64,000 nucleotides of DNA, taken from NCBI RefSeq assembly GCF_904063065.1, contig NZ_CAJFCL010000007.1, forward strand, positions 248,001 to 312,000. The letters are read 5' to 3'. This stretch comes from Pseudomonas paraversuta (GTDB lineage Bacteria; Pseudomonadota; Gammaproteobacteria; Pseudomonadales; Pseudomonadaceae). Of the stretch, positions 1-12,144 are shown piece after piece. Within the stretch, counting starts at the first letter, position 1. Each line of letters opens with the position of its first letter. The translations under genes were made by a program, and so were the position numbers. Under the pieces are notes generated by a model. It did no database searches and had not been told where the DNA came from. It saw only the letters and a list, made by a program, of their open reading frames with translations.

Positions 1-303
1 CAGCCAGGTGTCGTTACGTCCAAGACGCTTGAGCCACACCAGCAGGACCCCACTGACGACCACGGCAATCAGGGCAAACAGCCAACGCTGCCAGCCGGAG
101 CTGTCAGCCAGAAAGCTGAAGGCAGCACCCGAGTTATAGGCCAGGGTCCAGCTGAAGAAATCGGGGATCACCACGATTCGCTGATACATCTGCAGGGCGC
201 CATCGAAGTAGGTCTTGCTGGCCTGGTCAATGACCAGGACCAGCAACGTCAACCAGAGCCAGCCCAGGCGCCCGAAGCGCCCGGCATTGCTGGTATTAGG
301 CAT
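1..303 (-). CDS. lspA: Lipoprotein signal peptidase (signal peptidase II), C-terminus cut by window edge
   Basis: Inner-membrane aspartyl protease that removes the signal peptide from diacylated prolipoproteins. The first 101 codons are visible. They contain a first membrane segment with the conserved LVIDQASK motif (around residue 25) and the conserved [10 protein letters not shown] motif (around residue 60), followed by another membrane helix. The catalytic aspartate region lies beyond the window. The ATG overlaps the ileS stop by 8 bases (ATGCCTAA), so translation is probably coupled, as is usual for ileS-lspA. The identification is from conserved motifs and gene order. Confidence 0.95.
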   Translation of the reverse strand, partial: MPNTSNAGRFGRLGWLWLTLLVLVIDQASKTYFDGALQMYQRIVVIPDFFSWTLAYNSGAAFSFLADSSGWQRWLFALIAVVVSGVLLVWLKRLGRNDTWL

Positions 304-3127
304 AGTGACGTACCTCGCCGGCGCCGCTGATGTTGTCGACACAACGACCGCAGATTTCCGGATGCTCCGGATTCACACCGACGTCTTCGCGGCAATGCCA
401 GCAACGGGCGCACTTGGCGTGTGCTGACTTGACCACTTTGAGCTTGAGGCCCGCGACTTCGGTGACTACTGCATCCGCCGGTGCCTGGACAAACGGCGCA
501 ACGCTGGCGGTAGAGGTGATCAGTACGAAACGCAGTTCGTTGCTCAACATGGACAGGTCTGCAGCCAGATCATCTTCGGCAAACAGGGTAACTTCCGCCT
601 GCAGGTTGCCGCCAATGGCCTTGGCCGCGCGCAGGTTTTCCATTTCTTTGTTGACTGCAACCTTGACCGCCATGATTCGCTCCCAGTAGGCGCGATCCAT
701 CTCGGTGCCTTCCGGCATCTCGCTCAGGCCTTCGTACCAGGTATTGAGCATCACCGATTCGTTGCGCTCGCCCGGCAGGTATTGCCACAGCTCGTCAGCA
801 GTGAACGACAGGATCGGCGCGATCCAGCGCACCAGCGCTTCGCTGATATGGAACAGCGCGGTCTGGCACGAACGACGGGCCTTGCTGTTGGCGCCAGTGG
901 TGTACTGACGGTCCTTGATGATGTCGAGGTAGAAGCCGCCCAGCTCTTGCACGCAGAAGTTGTGCACCTTGGAGTACACGTTCCAGAAACGGTATTCGCC
1001 GTAATGCAGCTCCAGCTCGCGCTGCAGCAGCAGTGCGCGGTCAACCGCCCAACGGTCCAGGGCCAGCATTTCTTCGGCCGGCAGGATATCGGTAGCCGGG
1101 TTGAAGCCGCTCAGGTTCGAGAGCAGGAAGCGAGCGGTGTTGCGGATACGCCGGTAGGCGTCCGCACTGCGCTGCAGGATCTGGTCAGAAACCGCGATTT
1201 CCCCCGAGTAGTCAGTCGAAGCAACCCACAGACGCATGATGTCTGCACCCAGGGTGTCGTTGACCTTTTGCGGTGCAATCACGTTGCCCAGGGACTTGGA
1301 CATTTTGCGCCCGGCCTCATCCACGGTGAAACCGTGGGTCAGCAGTTCGCGGTACGGCGCGTGGTTGTCGATGGCGCAACCGGTCAGCAGCGACGAGTGG
1401 AACCAGCCACGATGCTGATCGGAACCTTCAAGATAGAGGTCGGCACGCGGACCTGTCTCGTGGCCCATAGGGTGCGAGCCGCGCAGAACATGCCAGTGCG
1501 TGGTGCCCGAATCGAACCAGACGTCCAGAGTATCGCTGATCTTGTCGTACAGCGGCGCTTCGTCGCCCAGCAGCTCGGCAGCATCCATCTTGAACCAGGC
1601 TTCAATGCCTTCGACTTCGACGCGCTTGGCCACTTCTTCCATCATTTCGACGGTACGCGGGTGCAGCTCGCCGCTTTCCTTGTTCAGGAAGAACGGTATT
1701 GGCACGCCCCAGTTGCGCTGACGCGAGATGCACCAGTCCGGACGGTTGGCGATCATCGAATGCAGGCGGGCCTGGCCCCAGGCCGGAACGAACTGGGTGT
1801 CTTCGATGGCCTTGATCGCACGGGTGCGCAAGGCGTCGCCGACAACCGGCTCCTTGTCCATACCGATAAACCACTGCGCGGTAGCGCGGTAGATCAGCGG
1901 CGTTTTGTGGCGCCAGCAGTGCATGTAGCTGTGGCTGATGGTTTCAGTGAACATCAGCGAACCGACTTCGATCAGCTTGTCGATGATGTTCTGGTTGGCC
2001 TTCCAGATGAACTGGCCACCAAAGAATTCCAGCGACGGTACGTAAACGCCGTTGCTTTGAACCGGGTTGATAATCTCATCGTTGACCATGCCATAGGCTT
2101 TGCAGGTCACGAAGTCGTCTACGCCGTAAGCCGGGGCGGAGTGAACCACGCCGGTGCCTGCGCCCAGCTCAACGTACTCGGCCAGATAGACTGGCGACAG
2201 ACGGTCGTAGAACGGGTGACGGAAGTTGATCAGTTCAAGCGCAGTACCGGTGGTGGTGGCGATGACCGAACCTTGCAGGTTGTAGCGGGCCAGGCTCGAC
2301 TCGACCAGCTCTTCAGCCAGTACCAGTAACCGGTCGCCCACGTCGACCAGCGCATAGGTGAACTCGGGGTGCACGTTAAGCGCCTGGTTGGCCGGGATGG
2401 TCCACGGAGTGGTGGTCCAGATCACGATCGAGGTCGGCTTGCTCAATGTCGCCAGACCAAAGGCCTCGGCCAGCCTGGCTTCATCGGCAATCGGGAATGC
2501 AACATCGATGGCCGCGGATTTTTTGTCCTGGTACTCGACTTCCGCTTCAGCCAGGGCCGAACCACAGTCGAAACACCAGTTCACAGGCTTGAGGCCTTTA
2601 AACACGAAACCGCCTTTGACGATTTCGGCCAAAGCACGGATTTCACCGGCTTCGTTTTTGAAGTCCATGGTTTTGTACGGGTTGGCAAAATCACCCAGCA
2701 CACCCAGACGGATGAATTCGGACTTCTGGCCTTCGATCTGCTCGGTGGCATAGGCACGGCAAAGCTCGCGGGTTTTATCCGGGCTCAGGTTTTTACCGTG
2801 GGTCACTTCCACCTTGTGCTCGATCGGCAGTCCGTGACAGTCCCAGCCCGGCACGTACGGCGCATCGAAACCCGACAGGGTTTTCGAGCGGATGATCATG
2901 TCCTTCAGAATCTTGTTCAGCGCATGACCGATGTGAATCGTGCCGTTGGCGTACGGAGGACCGTCGTGAAGTACGAACTTCGGACGATCCTTGCCAATCT
3001 CGCGCAACTTCCCGTACAGGCCAATGCTGTCCCAGCGCTGCAAAATTTGCGGTTCGCGCTGTGGCAGGCCGGCCTTCATTGGGAAGGCTGTGTCCGGAAG
3101 GTTTAGCGTGGCTTTGTAGTCGGTCAT
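296..3127 (-). CDS. ileS: Isoleucyl-tRNA synthetase
   Basis: Cytoplasmic class I aminoacyl-tRNA synthetase that charges tRNA-Ile. It has 943 residues, the normal bacterial length. The HIGH signature (GTIHIGHAL) is near residue 65 and KMSKSLGN is near residue 605. The editing (CP1) domain lies between them. The C-terminus carries the zinc-binding CARCWHC...CGRC pattern. The gene lies between ribF and lspA in the conserved order ribF-ileS-lspA. Its start overlaps the ribF stop by 4 bases (ATGA), which indicates one transcript with coupled translation. Confidence 0.98.
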   Translation of the reverse strand: MTDYKATLNLPDTAFPMKAGLPQREPQILQRWDSIGLYGKLREIGKDRPKFVLHDGPPYANGTIHIGHALNKILKDMIIRSKTLSGFDAPYVPGWDCHGLPIEHKVEVTHGKNLSPDKTRELCRAYATEQIEGQKSEFIRLGVLGDFANPYKTMDFKNEAGEIRALAEIVKGGFVFKGLKPVNWCFDCGSALAEAEVEYQDKKSAAIDVAFPIADEARLAEAFGLATLSKPTSIVIWTTTPWTIPANQALNVHPEFTYALVDVGDRLLVLAEELVESSLARYNLQGSVIATTTGTALELINFRHPFYDRLSPVYLAEYVELGAGTGVVHSAPAYGVDDFVTCKAYGMVNDEIINPVQSNGVYVPSLEFFGGQFIWKANQNIIDKLIEVGSLMFTETISHSYMHCWRHKTPLIYRATAQWFIGMDKEPVVGDALRTRAIKAIEDTQFVPAWGQARLHSMIANRPDWCISRQRNWGVPIPFFLNKESGELHPRTVEMMEEVAKRVEVEGIEAWFKMDAAELLGDEAPLYDKISDTLDVWFDSGTTHWHVLRGSHPMGHETGPRADLYLEGSDQHRGWFHSSLLTGCAIDNHAPYRELLTHGFTVDEAGRKMSKSLGNVIAPQKVNDTLGADIMRLWVASTDYSGEIAVSDQILQRSADAYRRIRNTARFLLSNLSGFNPATDILPAEEMLALDRWAVDRALLLQRELELHYGEYRFWNVYSKVHNFCVQELGGFYLDIIKDRQYTTGANSKARRSCQTALFHISEALVRWIAPILSFTADELWQYLPGERNESVMLNTWYEGLSEMPEGTEMDRAYWERIMAVKVAVNKEMENLRAAKAIGGNLQAEVTLFAEDDLAADLSMLSNELRFVLITSTASVAPFVQAPADAVVTEVAGLKLKVVKSAHAKCARCWHCREDVGVNPEHPEICGRCVDNISGAGEVRHYA

Positions 3128-4074
3128 TTCAGGCTCTTTTTAAGCGGTTGACCCAGCCAATAGGCTCGGGCGGCGGCGACGTCCGCATTGATCGCCGTCT
3201 TGAGCGCCTCAAGGGAGGCGAAACGCTGCTCATCACGCAGCTTGTGGTGGAATGCCACGGTCAAACGCCGACCATACAAGTCGCCGGCGTAATCCAACAG
3301 ATGTACTTCAAGATGGGCGCTGCCATCCCCTGCAACGGTTGGCCTGACGCCAATATTGGCGACGCCCGGCCAGGTTTTCCCGTCGATTTCAACGCTCACC
3401 AGATAAACCCCGGTCAACGGAACGCGACGACGCTTGAGCTGGATATTGGCAGTCGGCGTACCCAGCTGGCGCGCCAGCTTCTGCCCGTGCAATACCCTGC
3501 CAGCAATTTGAAACGGACGGCCCAGCAAGCGCTCTGCGAGACCGAAGTCAGCACCGGCCAGGGCATCACGCACCTTGGTGCTGCTGATACGTACACCATC
3601 AAGTTCAACGGTTTGCGCCGCTTCGACGGTAAAGTTTTGCATGACACCCGCTTGTTGCAGGAAATCAAAGTCGCCGACCCGGTCACAGCCAAAACGGAAG
3701 TCGTCACCGACCTCCAGGTGCTGTACACCCAGACCGTCGACAAGAATCGTGTCGACAAACTCGGCAGCACTGAGTTCGCACAGACGTTGATTGAACGCCA
3801 GGCACAGCACCCGATCTACCCCGGCGTCAGCCAATAGCTGCAGCTTGTCGCGCAGCCGGGCCAGACGCGCCGGAGCGGTCTCAGGGGCAAAAAATTCGCG
3901 CGGCTGCGGCTCAAAAATCACCACGCAGCTGGGCACGCCCAACTCCAGTGCACGTTCACGCAGCCGCTCCAGGATAGCCTGGTGACCACGGTGTACACCG
4001 TCAAAGTTGCCAATAGTGGCGACACAGCCCCGATGTTGGGGCCGCAGATTGTGAAGGCCTCGAACCAGCTGCAT
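3124..4074 (-). CDS. ribF: Bifunctional riboflavin kinase / FAD synthetase
   Basis: Makes FMN from riboflavin (C-terminal kinase) and FAD from FMN (N-terminal adenylyltransferase). The nucleotidyltransferase motif [10 protein letters not shown] is near residue 25. The kinase domain has the GTPTANI motif (around residue 205). The frame stays open 25 codons upstream, but the ATG at 4074 (protein [10 protein letters not shown]) gives 316 residues, the family length and usual N-terminus. It is followed by ileS with a 4-base overlap. The upstream extension encodes nothing recognisable. Confidence 0.95.
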   Translation of the reverse strand: MQLVRGLHNLRPQHRGCVATIGNFDGVHRGHQAILERLRERALELGVPSCVVIFEPQPREFFAPETAPARLARLRDKLQLLADAGVDRVLCLAFNQRLCELSAAEFVDTILVDGLGVQHLEVGDDFRFGCDRVGDFDFLQQAGVMQNFTVEAAQTVELDGVRISSTKVRDALAGADFGLAERLLGRPFQIAGRVLHGQKLARQLGTPTANIQLKRRRVPLTGVYLVSVEIDGKTWPGVANIGVRPTVAGDGSAHLEVHLLDYAGDLYGRRLTVAFHHKLRDEQRFASLEALKTAINADVAAARAYWLGQPLKKSLK

Positions 4075-4192
4075 AACGCGCTTCTTGCTCATAAAGTGGC
4101 CGATTATAACCACACCCAGCCCTGTACGACAGGCAACAGCGCAAGGCAAATCAGGTCAAATCGACAAAATAGACGTCTGACCTGCAATTACC

Positions 4193-5731
4193 TCACACAA
4201 GAGACTTGCGGGCGAAATCTTTCAAACGCAAGCCCAGCAGCAATAACATGCCGAAATAAACCAGTACACCCGCAACCACCAACCCGCCCAAACGCATGAA
4301 GCGCTCCAGCATATGGCCCTGGTCCCAGGCCGGCATCAGTTGCATCAGCCCCAACAGAACAGCGCACATCACGGCCACGGCCAGCACCAGCTTGAACAGG
4401 TATTTGCCCCAGCCCGGCTGAGCGACAAACAACTTCTGTTTGCGTATCTGCCAAAACAGCAAGCCGGCATTGATACAGGCACCGACACTGATCGCCAGCG
4501 CCAGGCCTGCATGCTGCAACGGCACGATAAATACCAGATTGAGCAATTGCGTGATGACCAGAGTGAATACTGCGATTTTTACCGGCGTGCGTATGTTCTG
4601 CTGGGCGTAGAACCCCGGCGCCAGGACTTTGATCAAAATAATCCCGAGCAGTCCGAACGAGTAGGCAATCAGGGCACGCTGGGTCATGGCCGAGTCCAGT
4701 GCAGTGAACTGGCCGTATTGAAACAGCGACACGGTCAACGGCTCTGCGAGGATGGCCAGCGCCAGGGAACATGGCAATACCAGCACAAAGCACAGGCGCA
4801 GCCCCCAATCGAGGATTCGCGAATACTCATGGCGATCCTTGTTGGCGTAGGTTTTTGACAGCGTCGGCAACAGAATCGTACCCAGCGCCACACCCAGCAC
4901 GCCAGACGGCAACTCCATCAAACGGTCTGCGTAGTACATCCAGGACACCGATCCGGCGACCAGAAAGGAGGCAAAAATCGTGTTGATAATCAGCGAAATC
5001 TGACTGACCGAGACCCCCAGAATGGCCGGCAGCATCTGCTTCATGACCCTCCACACCCCGGTATCCCGCAGGTTGAGCCGCGGAAGCACCAGCATGCCGA
5101 TTTTCTTCAGGTGCGGTAGCTGAAATAACAGCTGGGCTAAACCGCCGACCAGTACCGCCCACCCCAGGGCCATGACCGGCGGATCGAAGTATGGCGTCAG
5201 AAACAGGGCAAAAATAATCATGCTGACGTTAAGCAAAGTCGGCACGAAGGCCGGCACCGAAAACCGGTTCCAGGTATTGAGGATCGCCCCTGCCAGCGAT
5301 GACAACGAGATCAGCAATATATAAGGGAACGTAACCCGCAACATATCGGAAGTGAGCTCGAACTTTTCCGGGGTGGTGGCAAAACCCGGCGCCGTAGCCC
5401 AGATCACCCAAGGCGCGGCGATCATCCCCAAAATGGTCACGATCGCCAGTACCAATGTCAGCAGTCCGGCCACGTAAGCAACAAATGTACGTGTCGCCTC
5501 CTCGCCTTGCTGACTTTTGTATTCGGCCAGAATCGGCACAAAGGCTTGGGAAAAAGCCCCCTCGGCGAAGATCCTGCGCAGCAGATTGGGCAATTTGAAG
5601 GCAATAAAGAACGCATCCGTGGCCATTCCGGCACCAAAGGTGCGCGCAATAATGGTGTCACGAACAAAGCCCAGAACCCTTGAAATCATTGTGATAGAGC
5701 TGACGGCCGCTAACGATTTGAGCAAATTCAT
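4193..5731 (-). CDS. murJ: Lipid II flippase MurJ (MviN)
   Basis: Flips the peptidoglycan precursor lipid II across the inner membrane. The product has 512 residues and is almost wholly hydrophobic, consistent with the 14 membrane helices of the MOP family. The N-terminus ([17 protein letters not shown]) is the conserved MurJ start region. It lies 118 bases upstream of ribF on the same strand and is divergent from rpsT, the order usual in Pseudomonas. Confidence 0.96.
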   Translation of the reverse strand: MNLLKSLAAVSSITMISRVLGFVRDTIIARTFGAGMATDAFFIAFKLPNLLRRIFAEGAFSQAFVPILAEYKSQQGEEATRTFVAYVAGLLTLVLAIVTILGMIAAPWVIWATAPGFATTPEKFELTSDMLRVTFPYILLISLSSLAGAILNTWNRFSVPAFVPTLLNVSMIIFALFLTPYFDPPVMALGWAVLVGGLAQLLFQLPHLKKIGMLVLPRLNLRDTGVWRVMKQMLPAILGVSVSQISLIINTIFASFLVAGSVSWMYYADRLMELPSGVLGVALGTILLPTLSKTYANKDRHEYSRILDWGLRLCFVLVLPCSLALAILAEPLTVSLFQYGQFTALDSAMTQRALIAYSFGLLGIILIKVLAPGFYAQQNIRTPVKIAVFTLVITQLLNLVFIVPLQHAGLALAISVGACINAGLLFWQIRKQKLFVAQPGWGKYLFKLVLAVAVMCAVLLGLMQLMPAWDQGHMLERFMRLGGLVVAGVLVYFGMLLLLGLRLKDFARKSLV

Positions 5732-5900
5732 TGAAAGAGTTTTTGCCTATAGAGAAAGAGCAGGCGAACAAAGCGCCCACTTATGCGATACTGCGCGCCG
5801 CAACAGCACAGAGCCAAGCTCGCGAGTTTACAGGTCAAGCGCCGGAAATAAATCTCCCGTCTCCCTCGATCCACCACTCAGCGGATCGTATCAATCGCCC

Positions 5901-5929
5901 TTGACAAGAGTTGTCGTCATCGGCATGAT
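5901..5929 (+). promoter_or_regulatory. Sigma-70 promoter of rpsT
   Basis: TTGACA (5901-5906) and CATGAT (5924-5929) are separated by exactly 17 bases. They precede the rpsT start by about 50 bases. The -35 box is a consensus match and the -10 box differs at two positions. Confidence 0.6.
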
Positions 5930-5981
5930 TCGCGGCCTATTTTGTTTGTTATTTCCCAAAAGTCTTTCGAGGAGCTCGACG

Positions 5982-6260
5982 GTGGCCAACACACCTTCCG
6001 CCAAAAAACGTGCAAAACAGGCTGAGAAGCGTCGCAGCCACAACGCCAGCCTGCGTTCCATGGTTCGTACCTACATCAAGAATGTAGTTAAGGCCATCGA
6101 CGCAAAAGACGCTGCTAAAGCGCAAGCTGCTTATGTTCTGGCTGTCCCTGTTATCGACCGTATGGCCGATAAAGGCATCATCCACAAGAACAAAGCTGCT
6201 CGCCATAAGAGCCGCCTGAATGGCCACGTCAAGGCACTGAACCTTGCGACAGCCGCTTAA
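5982..6260 (+). CDS. rpsT: 30S ribosomal protein S20
   Basis: Binds 16S rRNA in the 30S body. It has 92 residues and is rich in lysine and arginine, with the typical N-terminus [15 protein letters not shown]. The start is GTG at 5982, preceded by GGAG at 5971-5974. The same frame is open far upstream with ATG codons, but that extension has no S20 similarity. A non-ATG start is characteristic of rpsT (UUG in E. coli, where it is needed for autoregulation), so the GTG is probably functional. A terminator follows directly. Confidence 0.97.
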   Translation: MANTPSAKKRAKQAEKRRSHNASLRSMVRTYIKNVVKAIDAKDAAKAQAAYVLAVPVIDRMADKGIIHKNKAARHKSRLNGHVKALNLATAA

Positions 6261-6274
6261 GCGATAAGCTTTTT

Positions 6275-6302
6275 AAAAAACCGACCTCCGGGTCGGTTTT
6301 TT
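6275..6302 (+). terminator. Rho-independent terminator of rpsT
   Basis: Hairpin ACCGACC-TCCG-GGTCGGT flanked by an A-run before and six Ts after. It starts 14 bases after the rpsT stop and could act on both strands. Confidence 0.9.
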
Positions 6303-6316
6303 ATCGCCTGCGCTTT

Positions 6317-6415
6317 ATGCCAGAGCGACCCGGCCTGCAGGAGCTGCGCGAGACTGCGATCGAGCGCACAGCGCCCGCAAGATATACGGCTGCTGCGTTC
6401 GTCAGCACCTACAGA
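6317..6415. repeat. Diverged REP/REPIN-like element
   Basis: The segment between the rpsT and creA terminators begins with a CTGCAGGAGCTGCGCGAG stretch followed by CTGCGATCGAGCG, and ends with GCACCTACAG. This resembles a degenerate pair of inverted REP palindromes of the GGAGCTG...TGCGATC kind found in P. fluorescens. Symmetry is imperfect and no coding signal is seen. Confidence 0.45.
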
Positions 6416-6445
6416 ACCACCACAGCCCCAGCATTGCGCAGGCAC

Positions 6446-6467
6446 AAAAAAAGCCGCGAAAGGCTTT
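6446..6467 (-). terminator. Rho-independent terminator of creA
   Basis: Read leftward, AAAGCC-TTTCGC-GGCTTT is followed by a T-run. It is located about 30 bases downstream of the creA stop. Confidence 0.8.
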
Positions 6468-6497
6468 ACCCCGTCGCAGCTTTTTTATTGAGAGCCG

Positions 6498-6959
6498 TTA
6501 CTCGTGCGGCCACGGCAAAATCGGGATCGCCGTCACCGCATTCTGCGGACTGCCTTCGATCAGGCGGTCGCTATACACCAGGTAAACCAGTGTATTGCGC
6601 TTTTTGTCGAGGAATCGCACCACCTGCATGGTCTTGAATACCAGCGATGTACGCTCCTTGAATACCTCCTCACCATCCTTCAAGTCACCCTTGAAGCTGA
6701 TAGCGCCCGTCTGACGACACGCAATGGAGGCCTCGGCACGATCCTCGGCCAGCCCCAGCCCACCCTTCATGCCGCCGGTCTTGGCACGCGACAGATAGCA
6801 GGTAACCCCGTCAACCTTGGGATCATCGAAAGCCTCGACCACAATCCGGTCATTGGGCCCGACAAACTTGAACACCGTCGACACCGTGCCGATTTCTTCG
6901 GCAGAAGCCAGCAACGGCATCGCCAACATCACCCCCAACAAACCGCTAATCAAGCGCAT
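6498..6959 (-). CDS. creA: CreA family periplasmic protein
   Basis: Conserved small exported protein of unknown biochemical role. It has 153 residues with an N-terminal signal peptide ([19 protein letters not shown]) and two cysteines in the mature part (TCYLSRA and IACRQTG) that could form a disulfide. The ATG at 6959 has GAGG six bases upstream; a TTG four codons earlier is less likely. It lies 14 bases downstream of proB on the same strand, so it is probably cotranscribed. Confidence 0.85.
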   Translation of the reverse strand: MRLISGLLGVMLAMPLLASAEEIGTVSTVFKFVGPNDRIVVEAFDDPKVDGVTCYLSRAKTGGMKGGLGLAEDRAEASIACRQTGAISFKGDLKDGEEVFKERTSLVFKTMQVVRFLDKKRNTLVYLVYSDRLIEGSPQNAVTAIPILPWPHE

Positions 6960-6973
6960 GCCACACCTCAAAA

Positions 6974-8092
6974 TCAGACCAGGATCAGATTATCGCGATG
7001 AACCAGTTCAGGTTCCGCCATATACCCCAACAAACCGACAATCGCATCTGACGACTGTCCGATTATTTTCTGCGCTTCGCCCGCACTGTAGTTGGCCAGA
7101 CCACGGGCAATCTCTCGACCGTCCGCCGCCACGCACACCACCATTTCGCCGCGACGGAAGCCGCCCTGCACCGCTTTGACACCCACAGGGAGCAAGCTTT
7201 TATTACCCTGGGACAACGCAGACACAGCGCCATCATCCAGCACCAGCGTGCCACGGGTCTGCAGATGCCCGGCCAGCCACTGCTTGCGCGCAGCCAGCAT
7301 GCCGCGCTCTGGAGACAGCAATGTACCCAGGCGCTCCCCAGCCTTCAGGCGGTCTAGCACCCGCTCCAGACGACCGCCGACGATAATGGTGTGCGCCCCG
7401 GAACGGGCCGCCAGACGCGCCGCCCGCAACTTGGTCTGCATGCCGCCACGCCCCAGCGCACCGCCCGTACCGCCCGCCACGGCATCCAGCGCCGGATCAT
7501 CGGCACGCGCCTCGTAGATCATTTTGGCATCCGGGTTGTTGCGTGGATCCGCATCAAACATGCCATCACGATCCGTCAGAATGACCAGCAGATCAGCCTC
7601 GACCAGATTGGCCACCAGCGCCGCCAGCGTATCGTTATCACCAAAGCGGATTTCATCGGTAACCACGGTGTCGTTTTCATTGATGACCGGGATCACACCC
7701 AGCTCGACCAACGCGCGCAACGTACTGCGGGCATTCAGGTAACGCTTGCGGTCAGACAGGTCATCATGGGTCAGGAGAATTTGCGCGGTGTGCCGGGAAT
7801 GCTCGGCGAAGCTCGACTCCCAGGCCTGCACCAACCCCATCTGACCAATGGCCGCAGCCGCCTGCAGCTCATGCATCGCACTGGGTCGGACTGTCCAGCC
7901 GAGGCGACTCATCCCGGCCGCTACCGCACCGGAAGATACCAGCACCAGCTCCACGCCTGCCTCGTGCAGGGCCACCATTTGCTCGACCCAGACGCCCATC
8001 GCCGCGCGATCCAGACCCTTGCCATCCGCTGTCAGCAATGCGCTGCCGATCTTTACGACCCAACGCCGCGCACCCGTCACCTTGCTCCGCAT
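6974..8092 (-). CDS. proB: Glutamate 5-kinase
   Basis: First step of proline synthesis: ATP-dependent phosphorylation of glutamate. The amino-acid kinase domain starts at [12 protein letters not shown], with further motifs PVINENDTV (around residue 145) and the GTGG(A)[10 protein letters not shown] region (around residue 215). A C-terminal PUA domain follows. Three consecutive ATG codons (8098, 8095, 8092) lie behind an AGG. The third gives the 372-residue family length and the usual MRSKVTG start, though the exact codon is uncertain. It follows obg as in other pseudomonads. Confidence 0.95.
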   Translation of the reverse strand: MRSKVTGARRWVVKIGSALLTADGKGLDRAAMGVWVEQMVALHEAGVELVLVSSGAVAAGMSRLGWTVRPSAMHELQAAAAIGQMGLVQAWESSFAEHSRHTAQILLTHDDLSDRKRYLNARSTLRALVELGVIPVINENDTVVTDEIRFGDNDTLAALVANLVEADLLVILTDRDGMFDADPRNNPDAKMIYEARADDPALDAVAGGTGGALGRGGMQTKLRAARLAARSGAHTIIVGGRLERVLDRLKAGERLGTLLSPERGMLAARKQWLAGHLQTRGTLVLDDGAVSALSQGNKSLLPVGVKAVQGGFRRGEMVVCVAADGREIARGLANYSAGEAQKIIGQSSDAIVGLLGYMAEPELVHRDNLILV

Positions 8093-8171
8093 CATCATCC
8101 AACCTATGCCTGAGAGCAGCACGACCGAGCGCTGCCCATGGAATTATTTTGATTACCGTTTCGTAGATGCC

Positions 8172-8195
8172 AAAACGCCGCTCGATTGAGCGGCG
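8172..8195 (-). terminator. Probable terminator downstream of obg
   Basis: Perfect 8-bp stem CGCCGCTC-GATT-GAGCGGCG. Read leftward it is followed by TTTT. It lies 20 bases after the obg stop and upstream of proB, so it may be a partial terminator or attenuator between the two genes. Confidence 0.65.
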
Positions 8196-8215
8196 CTTCA
8201 GTTTACTGCAAGGAA

Positions 8216-9460
<1,245 letters not shown>

Positions 9461-9595
9461 TCATCAGGACGAGCCGATAAAAACCAAGACATAAGACTCT
9501 TGCAAAAATGAGCGCAGCGACCTCAATCAACGACCGTTAAATCCAGCGCCGGCAGCCCATACAAACAGTTTTGCAAGAGACTCACCCCACAAACG

Positions 9596-9620
9596 AAAAA
9601 GCCCCGTCGCAAGACAGGGC
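9596..9620 (-). terminator. Rho-independent terminator of rplU-rpmA
   Basis: Read leftward, GCCCTGTC-TTGC-GACGGGGC (one mismatch) is followed by TTTTT. It lies about 20 bases after the rpmA stop and separates the ribosomal operon from obg. Confidence 0.8.
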
Positions 9621-9639
9621 TCTTCCAGCTACCAAGCTT

Positions 9640-9915
9640 TTACGCCGCGACGACTGCAGTCTTCGGAACGATGCTTACATAGCGACGACCGAAGGCGCCC
9701 TTAACCTGGAACTTGATCACGCCTTCCACTTTCGCGAACAGGGTGTGATCTTTACCCATACCAACGCCGTAGCCAGCGTGGAATTGAGTGCCGCGCTGAC
9801 GCACGATGATGTTGCCCGGGATGATAGCCTGGCCGCCATACATCTTCACGCCAAGGCGTTTGGCTTCTGAGTCGCGACCGTTACGGGTACTACCACCAGC
9901 TTTTTTGTGTGCCAT
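9640..9915 (-). CDS. rpmA: 50S ribosomal protein L27
   Basis: Component of the large subunit near the peptidyl transferase centre. It has 91 residues and begins [21 protein letters not shown], the family signature. AGGAG lies nine bases before the ATG. It is cotranscribed with rplU, 34 bases upstream. Confidence 0.98.
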   Translation of the reverse strand: MAHKKAGGSTRNGRDSEAKRLGVKMYGGQAIIPGNIIVRQRGTQFHAGYGVGMGKDHTLFAKVEGVIKFQVKGAFGRRYVSIVPKTAVVAA

Positions 9916-9949
9916 GAGTCAATTCTCCTAGTGAGGAATTAGGCTGAAA

Positions 9950-10264
9950 TTAAGCCTGAATACCGGTGATTTTGATCTCGGTGTACCACTGGCGGTGGCC
10001 CATACGCTTCATGTGGTGCTTACGACGACGGAACTTGATGATGCGGATCTTGTCGTGACGACCTTGGGAAATCACTTCAGCAACAACAGTGGCGCCAGGA
10101 ACAACTGGAGCGCCGATGTTAACGTCGTCGCCATTGGCGACCAACAGAACGCGATCAAAAGTTACGGATTCGCCAGTGGCGATTTCCAGTTTCTCGATCT
10201 TCAGGTATTCACCTGGTGCTACTTTGTATTGCTTGCCACCAGTAACGATTACTGCGTACGACAT
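9950..10264 (-). CDS. rplU: 50S ribosomal protein L21
   Basis: Binds 23S rRNA in the large subunit. It has 104 residues with the C-terminal signature [15 protein letters not shown]. The frame is open upstream, but the ATG at 10264 gives the family N-terminus ([14 protein letters not shown]). The 5' leader back to the promoter is about 130 bases. Confidence 0.97.
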   Translation of the reverse strand: MSYAVIVTGGKQYKVAPGEYLKIEKLEIATGESVTFDRVLLVANGDDVNIGAPVVPGATVVAEVISQGRHDKIRIIKFRRRKHHMKRMGHRQWYTEIKITGIQA

Positions 10265-10397
10265 GGTATTTCTCCGATAATCCTGCTCACCCAGCTCTTT
10301 ATAGGTAAAGGTATTGGCTGGCATGGCTGCATGGGGCTGGAACGGCCCAAGTGCAATTGCGTAAGGCAGGTGCTGCCCAGGAAGTTCAGGGTGCGCG

Positions 10398-10426
10398 ATT
10401 GTACGCAAGCCACGTCAGGGTTGCAA
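10398..10426 (-). promoter_or_regulatory. Sigma-70 promoter of rplU-rpmA
   Basis: Read leftward, TTGCAA (10426-10421) and TACAAT (10403-10398) have a 17-base spacer. The promoter is divergent from ispB. Confidence 0.6.
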
Positions 10427-10505
10427 GGGGCCGCCCATCACGCCTTGACAGGCCCAGCCCCCCGACCTAGCATGCCGCGCAACCCTTCTGGAGCAACTGT
10501 CGCTG

Positions 10506-11474
10506 ATGCAACCCCAAGCTTTCTACCGCGCGGTGGCGGACGATTTTAGCGCCGTCGACGACATCATCAAGAAGCAGCTGACTTCACGCGTCCCGCTGGT
10601 CTCAAAAATCGGCGACTACATCACTTCGGCCGGCGGCAAACGCCTTCGTCCTTTATTAGTGTTGTTGTGCGGCAAGGCCCTGGGCCGCGAAGGCGACGAC
10701 TTGCGCTTGCTGGCCGCGACCATTGAGTTCCTGCACACCGCGACCCTGCTCCACGACGATGTTGTGGACATGTCCGGCATGCGCCGCGGCCGCAAGACCG
10801 CCAATGCAACCTGGGGCAATGCCCCAAGCGTACTGGTCGGCGACTTCCTGTACTCGCGCTCCTTCGAAATGATGGTCGAGCTGGGCTCGATGCCAGTGAT
10901 GAAAATCCTGTCGCAAGCCACCCGCATCATTGCCGAAGGCGAAGTCCTGCAACTGTCCAAAGTGCGCGACGCCAGCACCACCGAAGAAACCTACATGGAA
11001 GTGATTCGCGGCAAAACCGCGATGCTGTTCGAGGCCTCGACCCACAGCGCTGCGGCCCTGGCCGGTGCCACGCCTGAACAGAGCGAAGCATTGCGTACCT
11101 TTGGCGATCACCTGGGCGTGGCGTTCCAGCTGGTAGACGACTTGCTCGACTACCGTGGCGATGCCGAAACCCTGGGCAAAAACGTGGGCGACGATCTGGC
11201 AGAGGGCAAACCGACCTTGCCACTGATCTACACCATGCGCGAAGGCACGGCCGAACAGGCCGCTCTGGTTCGTAAAGCGATTCAAAAAGGTGGCATTGAA
11301 GACCTGGAGAGCATTCGCGTTGCCGTGGAGGAGTCCGGCTCACTGGAATACACCGCACAACTGGCGCGTGATTATGTAGCCCGTGCAATTGCCTGCCTTG
11401 AAAGCCTGCCGCCCAGCGAATACCGCGACGCACTGGTTGAGCTGAGCGAGTTCGCGGTCGCCCGCACGCACTAA
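10506..11474 (+). CDS. ispB: Polyprenyl (octaprenyl/nonaprenyl) diphosphate synthase
   Basis: Trans-prenyltransferase that makes the ubiquinone side chain. It has 322 residues. The first aspartate-rich motif HDDVVD is near residue 84 and the second, VDDLLDY, near residue 211; both chelate magnesium-diphosphate. The GGKRLRPLL substrate-binding segment is near residue 43. It is divergent from rplU, the standard order in gammaproteobacteria. Chain length cannot be read from the sequence. Confidence 0.95.
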   Translation: MQPQAFYRAVADDFSAVDDIIKKQLTSRVPLVSKIGDYITSAGGKRLRPLLVLLCGKALGREGDDLRLLAATIEFLHTATLLHDDVVDMSGMRRGRKTANATWGNAPSVLVGDFLYSRSFEMMVELGSMPVMKILSQATRIIAEGEVLQLSKVRDASTTEETYMEVIRGKTAMLFEASTHSAAALAGATPEQSEALRTFGDHLGVAFQLVDDLLDYRGDAETLGKNVGDDLAEGKPTLPLIYTMREGTAEQAALVRKAIQKGGIEDLESIRVAVEESGSLEYTAQLARDYVARAIACLESLPPSEYRDALVELSEFAVARTH

Positions 11475-11478
11475 ACCT

Positions 11479-11565
11479 TGTGGGAGCTGGTTTGCCAGCG
11501 ATGCATACACCTCGAGCCATCAGTGATGGCAAGGTGATGCAATCGCTGGCAAGCCCGCTCCCACA
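11479..11565. repeat. REPIN (inverted pair of REP palindromes, TGTGGGAGCTGG type)
   Basis: Two arms, TGTGGGAGCTGGTTTGCCAG and its near inverse ending GCTCCCACA, flank a 40-base loop between ispB and the zinc-ribbon gene. It is a nonautonomous element of the REP family. Confidence 0.85.
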
Positions 11566-11607
11566 GGTTCGTCACATCCCTAACCACCGCGCACCAACAA
11601 AACCCTA

Positions 11608-11613
11608 TATAAT
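11608..11613 (+). promoter_or_regulatory. -10 box upstream of the PhnA-like gene
   Basis: Consensus TATAAT 39 bases before the GTG start at 11652. No good -35 box is visible at the right distance. Confidence 0.4.
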
Positions 11614-11651
11614 GCGTGCCTTTTAGCCATCCGGACTCTTAAGGAGCTTTA

Positions 11652-11993
11652 GTGAGCACGTTGCCACCCTGCCCAAAATGCAATTCCGAATACACCTACG
11701 AAGACGGCGTCCAGCTGATCTGCCCGGAATGCGCCCATGAGTGGTCCGCCAGCGGCGACGCCGAAGAAGCCAGCGATGTAAAAGTCTACAAAGACTCCGC
11801 AGGCACTGTCCTGACCGACGGCGACACCATCACCGTGATCAAGGACCTGAAAATCAAGGGTACTTCCCTGGTGGTCAAGGTCGGCACCAAGGTCAAAAAC
11901 ATCCGCCTGTGCGATGGCGACCATGATATCGACTGCAAAATCGACGGTATCGGCCCGATGAAACTCAAGTCAGAGTTCGTGCGCAAGGTCTGA
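11652..11993 (+). CDS. PhnA/YjdM-family zinc-ribbon protein
   Basis: A 113-residue cytoplasmic protein. The N-terminal zinc ribbon ([14 protein letters not shown]...CPECAHEW) is followed by an SH3-like PhnA domain. The family was named for a phosphonate operon, but its members are not needed for phosphonate use and the function is unknown. The start is GTG with AAGGAG nine bases upstream (11640-11645). It is a single gene followed by a hairpin. Confidence 0.85.
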   Translation: MSTLPPCPKCNSEYTYEDGVQLICPECAHEWSASGDAEEASDVKVYKDSAGTVLTDGDTITVIKDLKIKGTSLVVKVGTKVKNIRLCDGDHDIDCKIDGIGPMKLKSEFVRKV

Positions 11994-12005
11994 TCCTGCT
12001 GTATT

Positions 12006-12030
12006 CCTTCCTGCGTTCCGCGCAGGAAGG
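12006..12030 (+). terminator. Hairpin after the PhnA-like gene
   Basis: Perfect 10-bp stem CCTTCCTGCG-TTCCG-CGCAGGAAGG 12 bases after the stop. It has no T-run, so it may act in RNA stability rather than intrinsic termination. Confidence 0.5.
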
Positions 12031-12144
12031 TGCCACTCCCCTCGCAAAACTTCCGCGCAACATCAAAAAGCCATCAACTTTGACCCGCAGCAGCTTTTAC
12101 CCACAAAGAAAACAAATCCGCCAATAGGCACTTGCTATTAATTG

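Noticed and set aside
782-2329. 515-codon open frame antisense to ileS
   Set aside because: It is a high-GC shadow frame. The opposite strand encodes a complete synthetase with all motifs.
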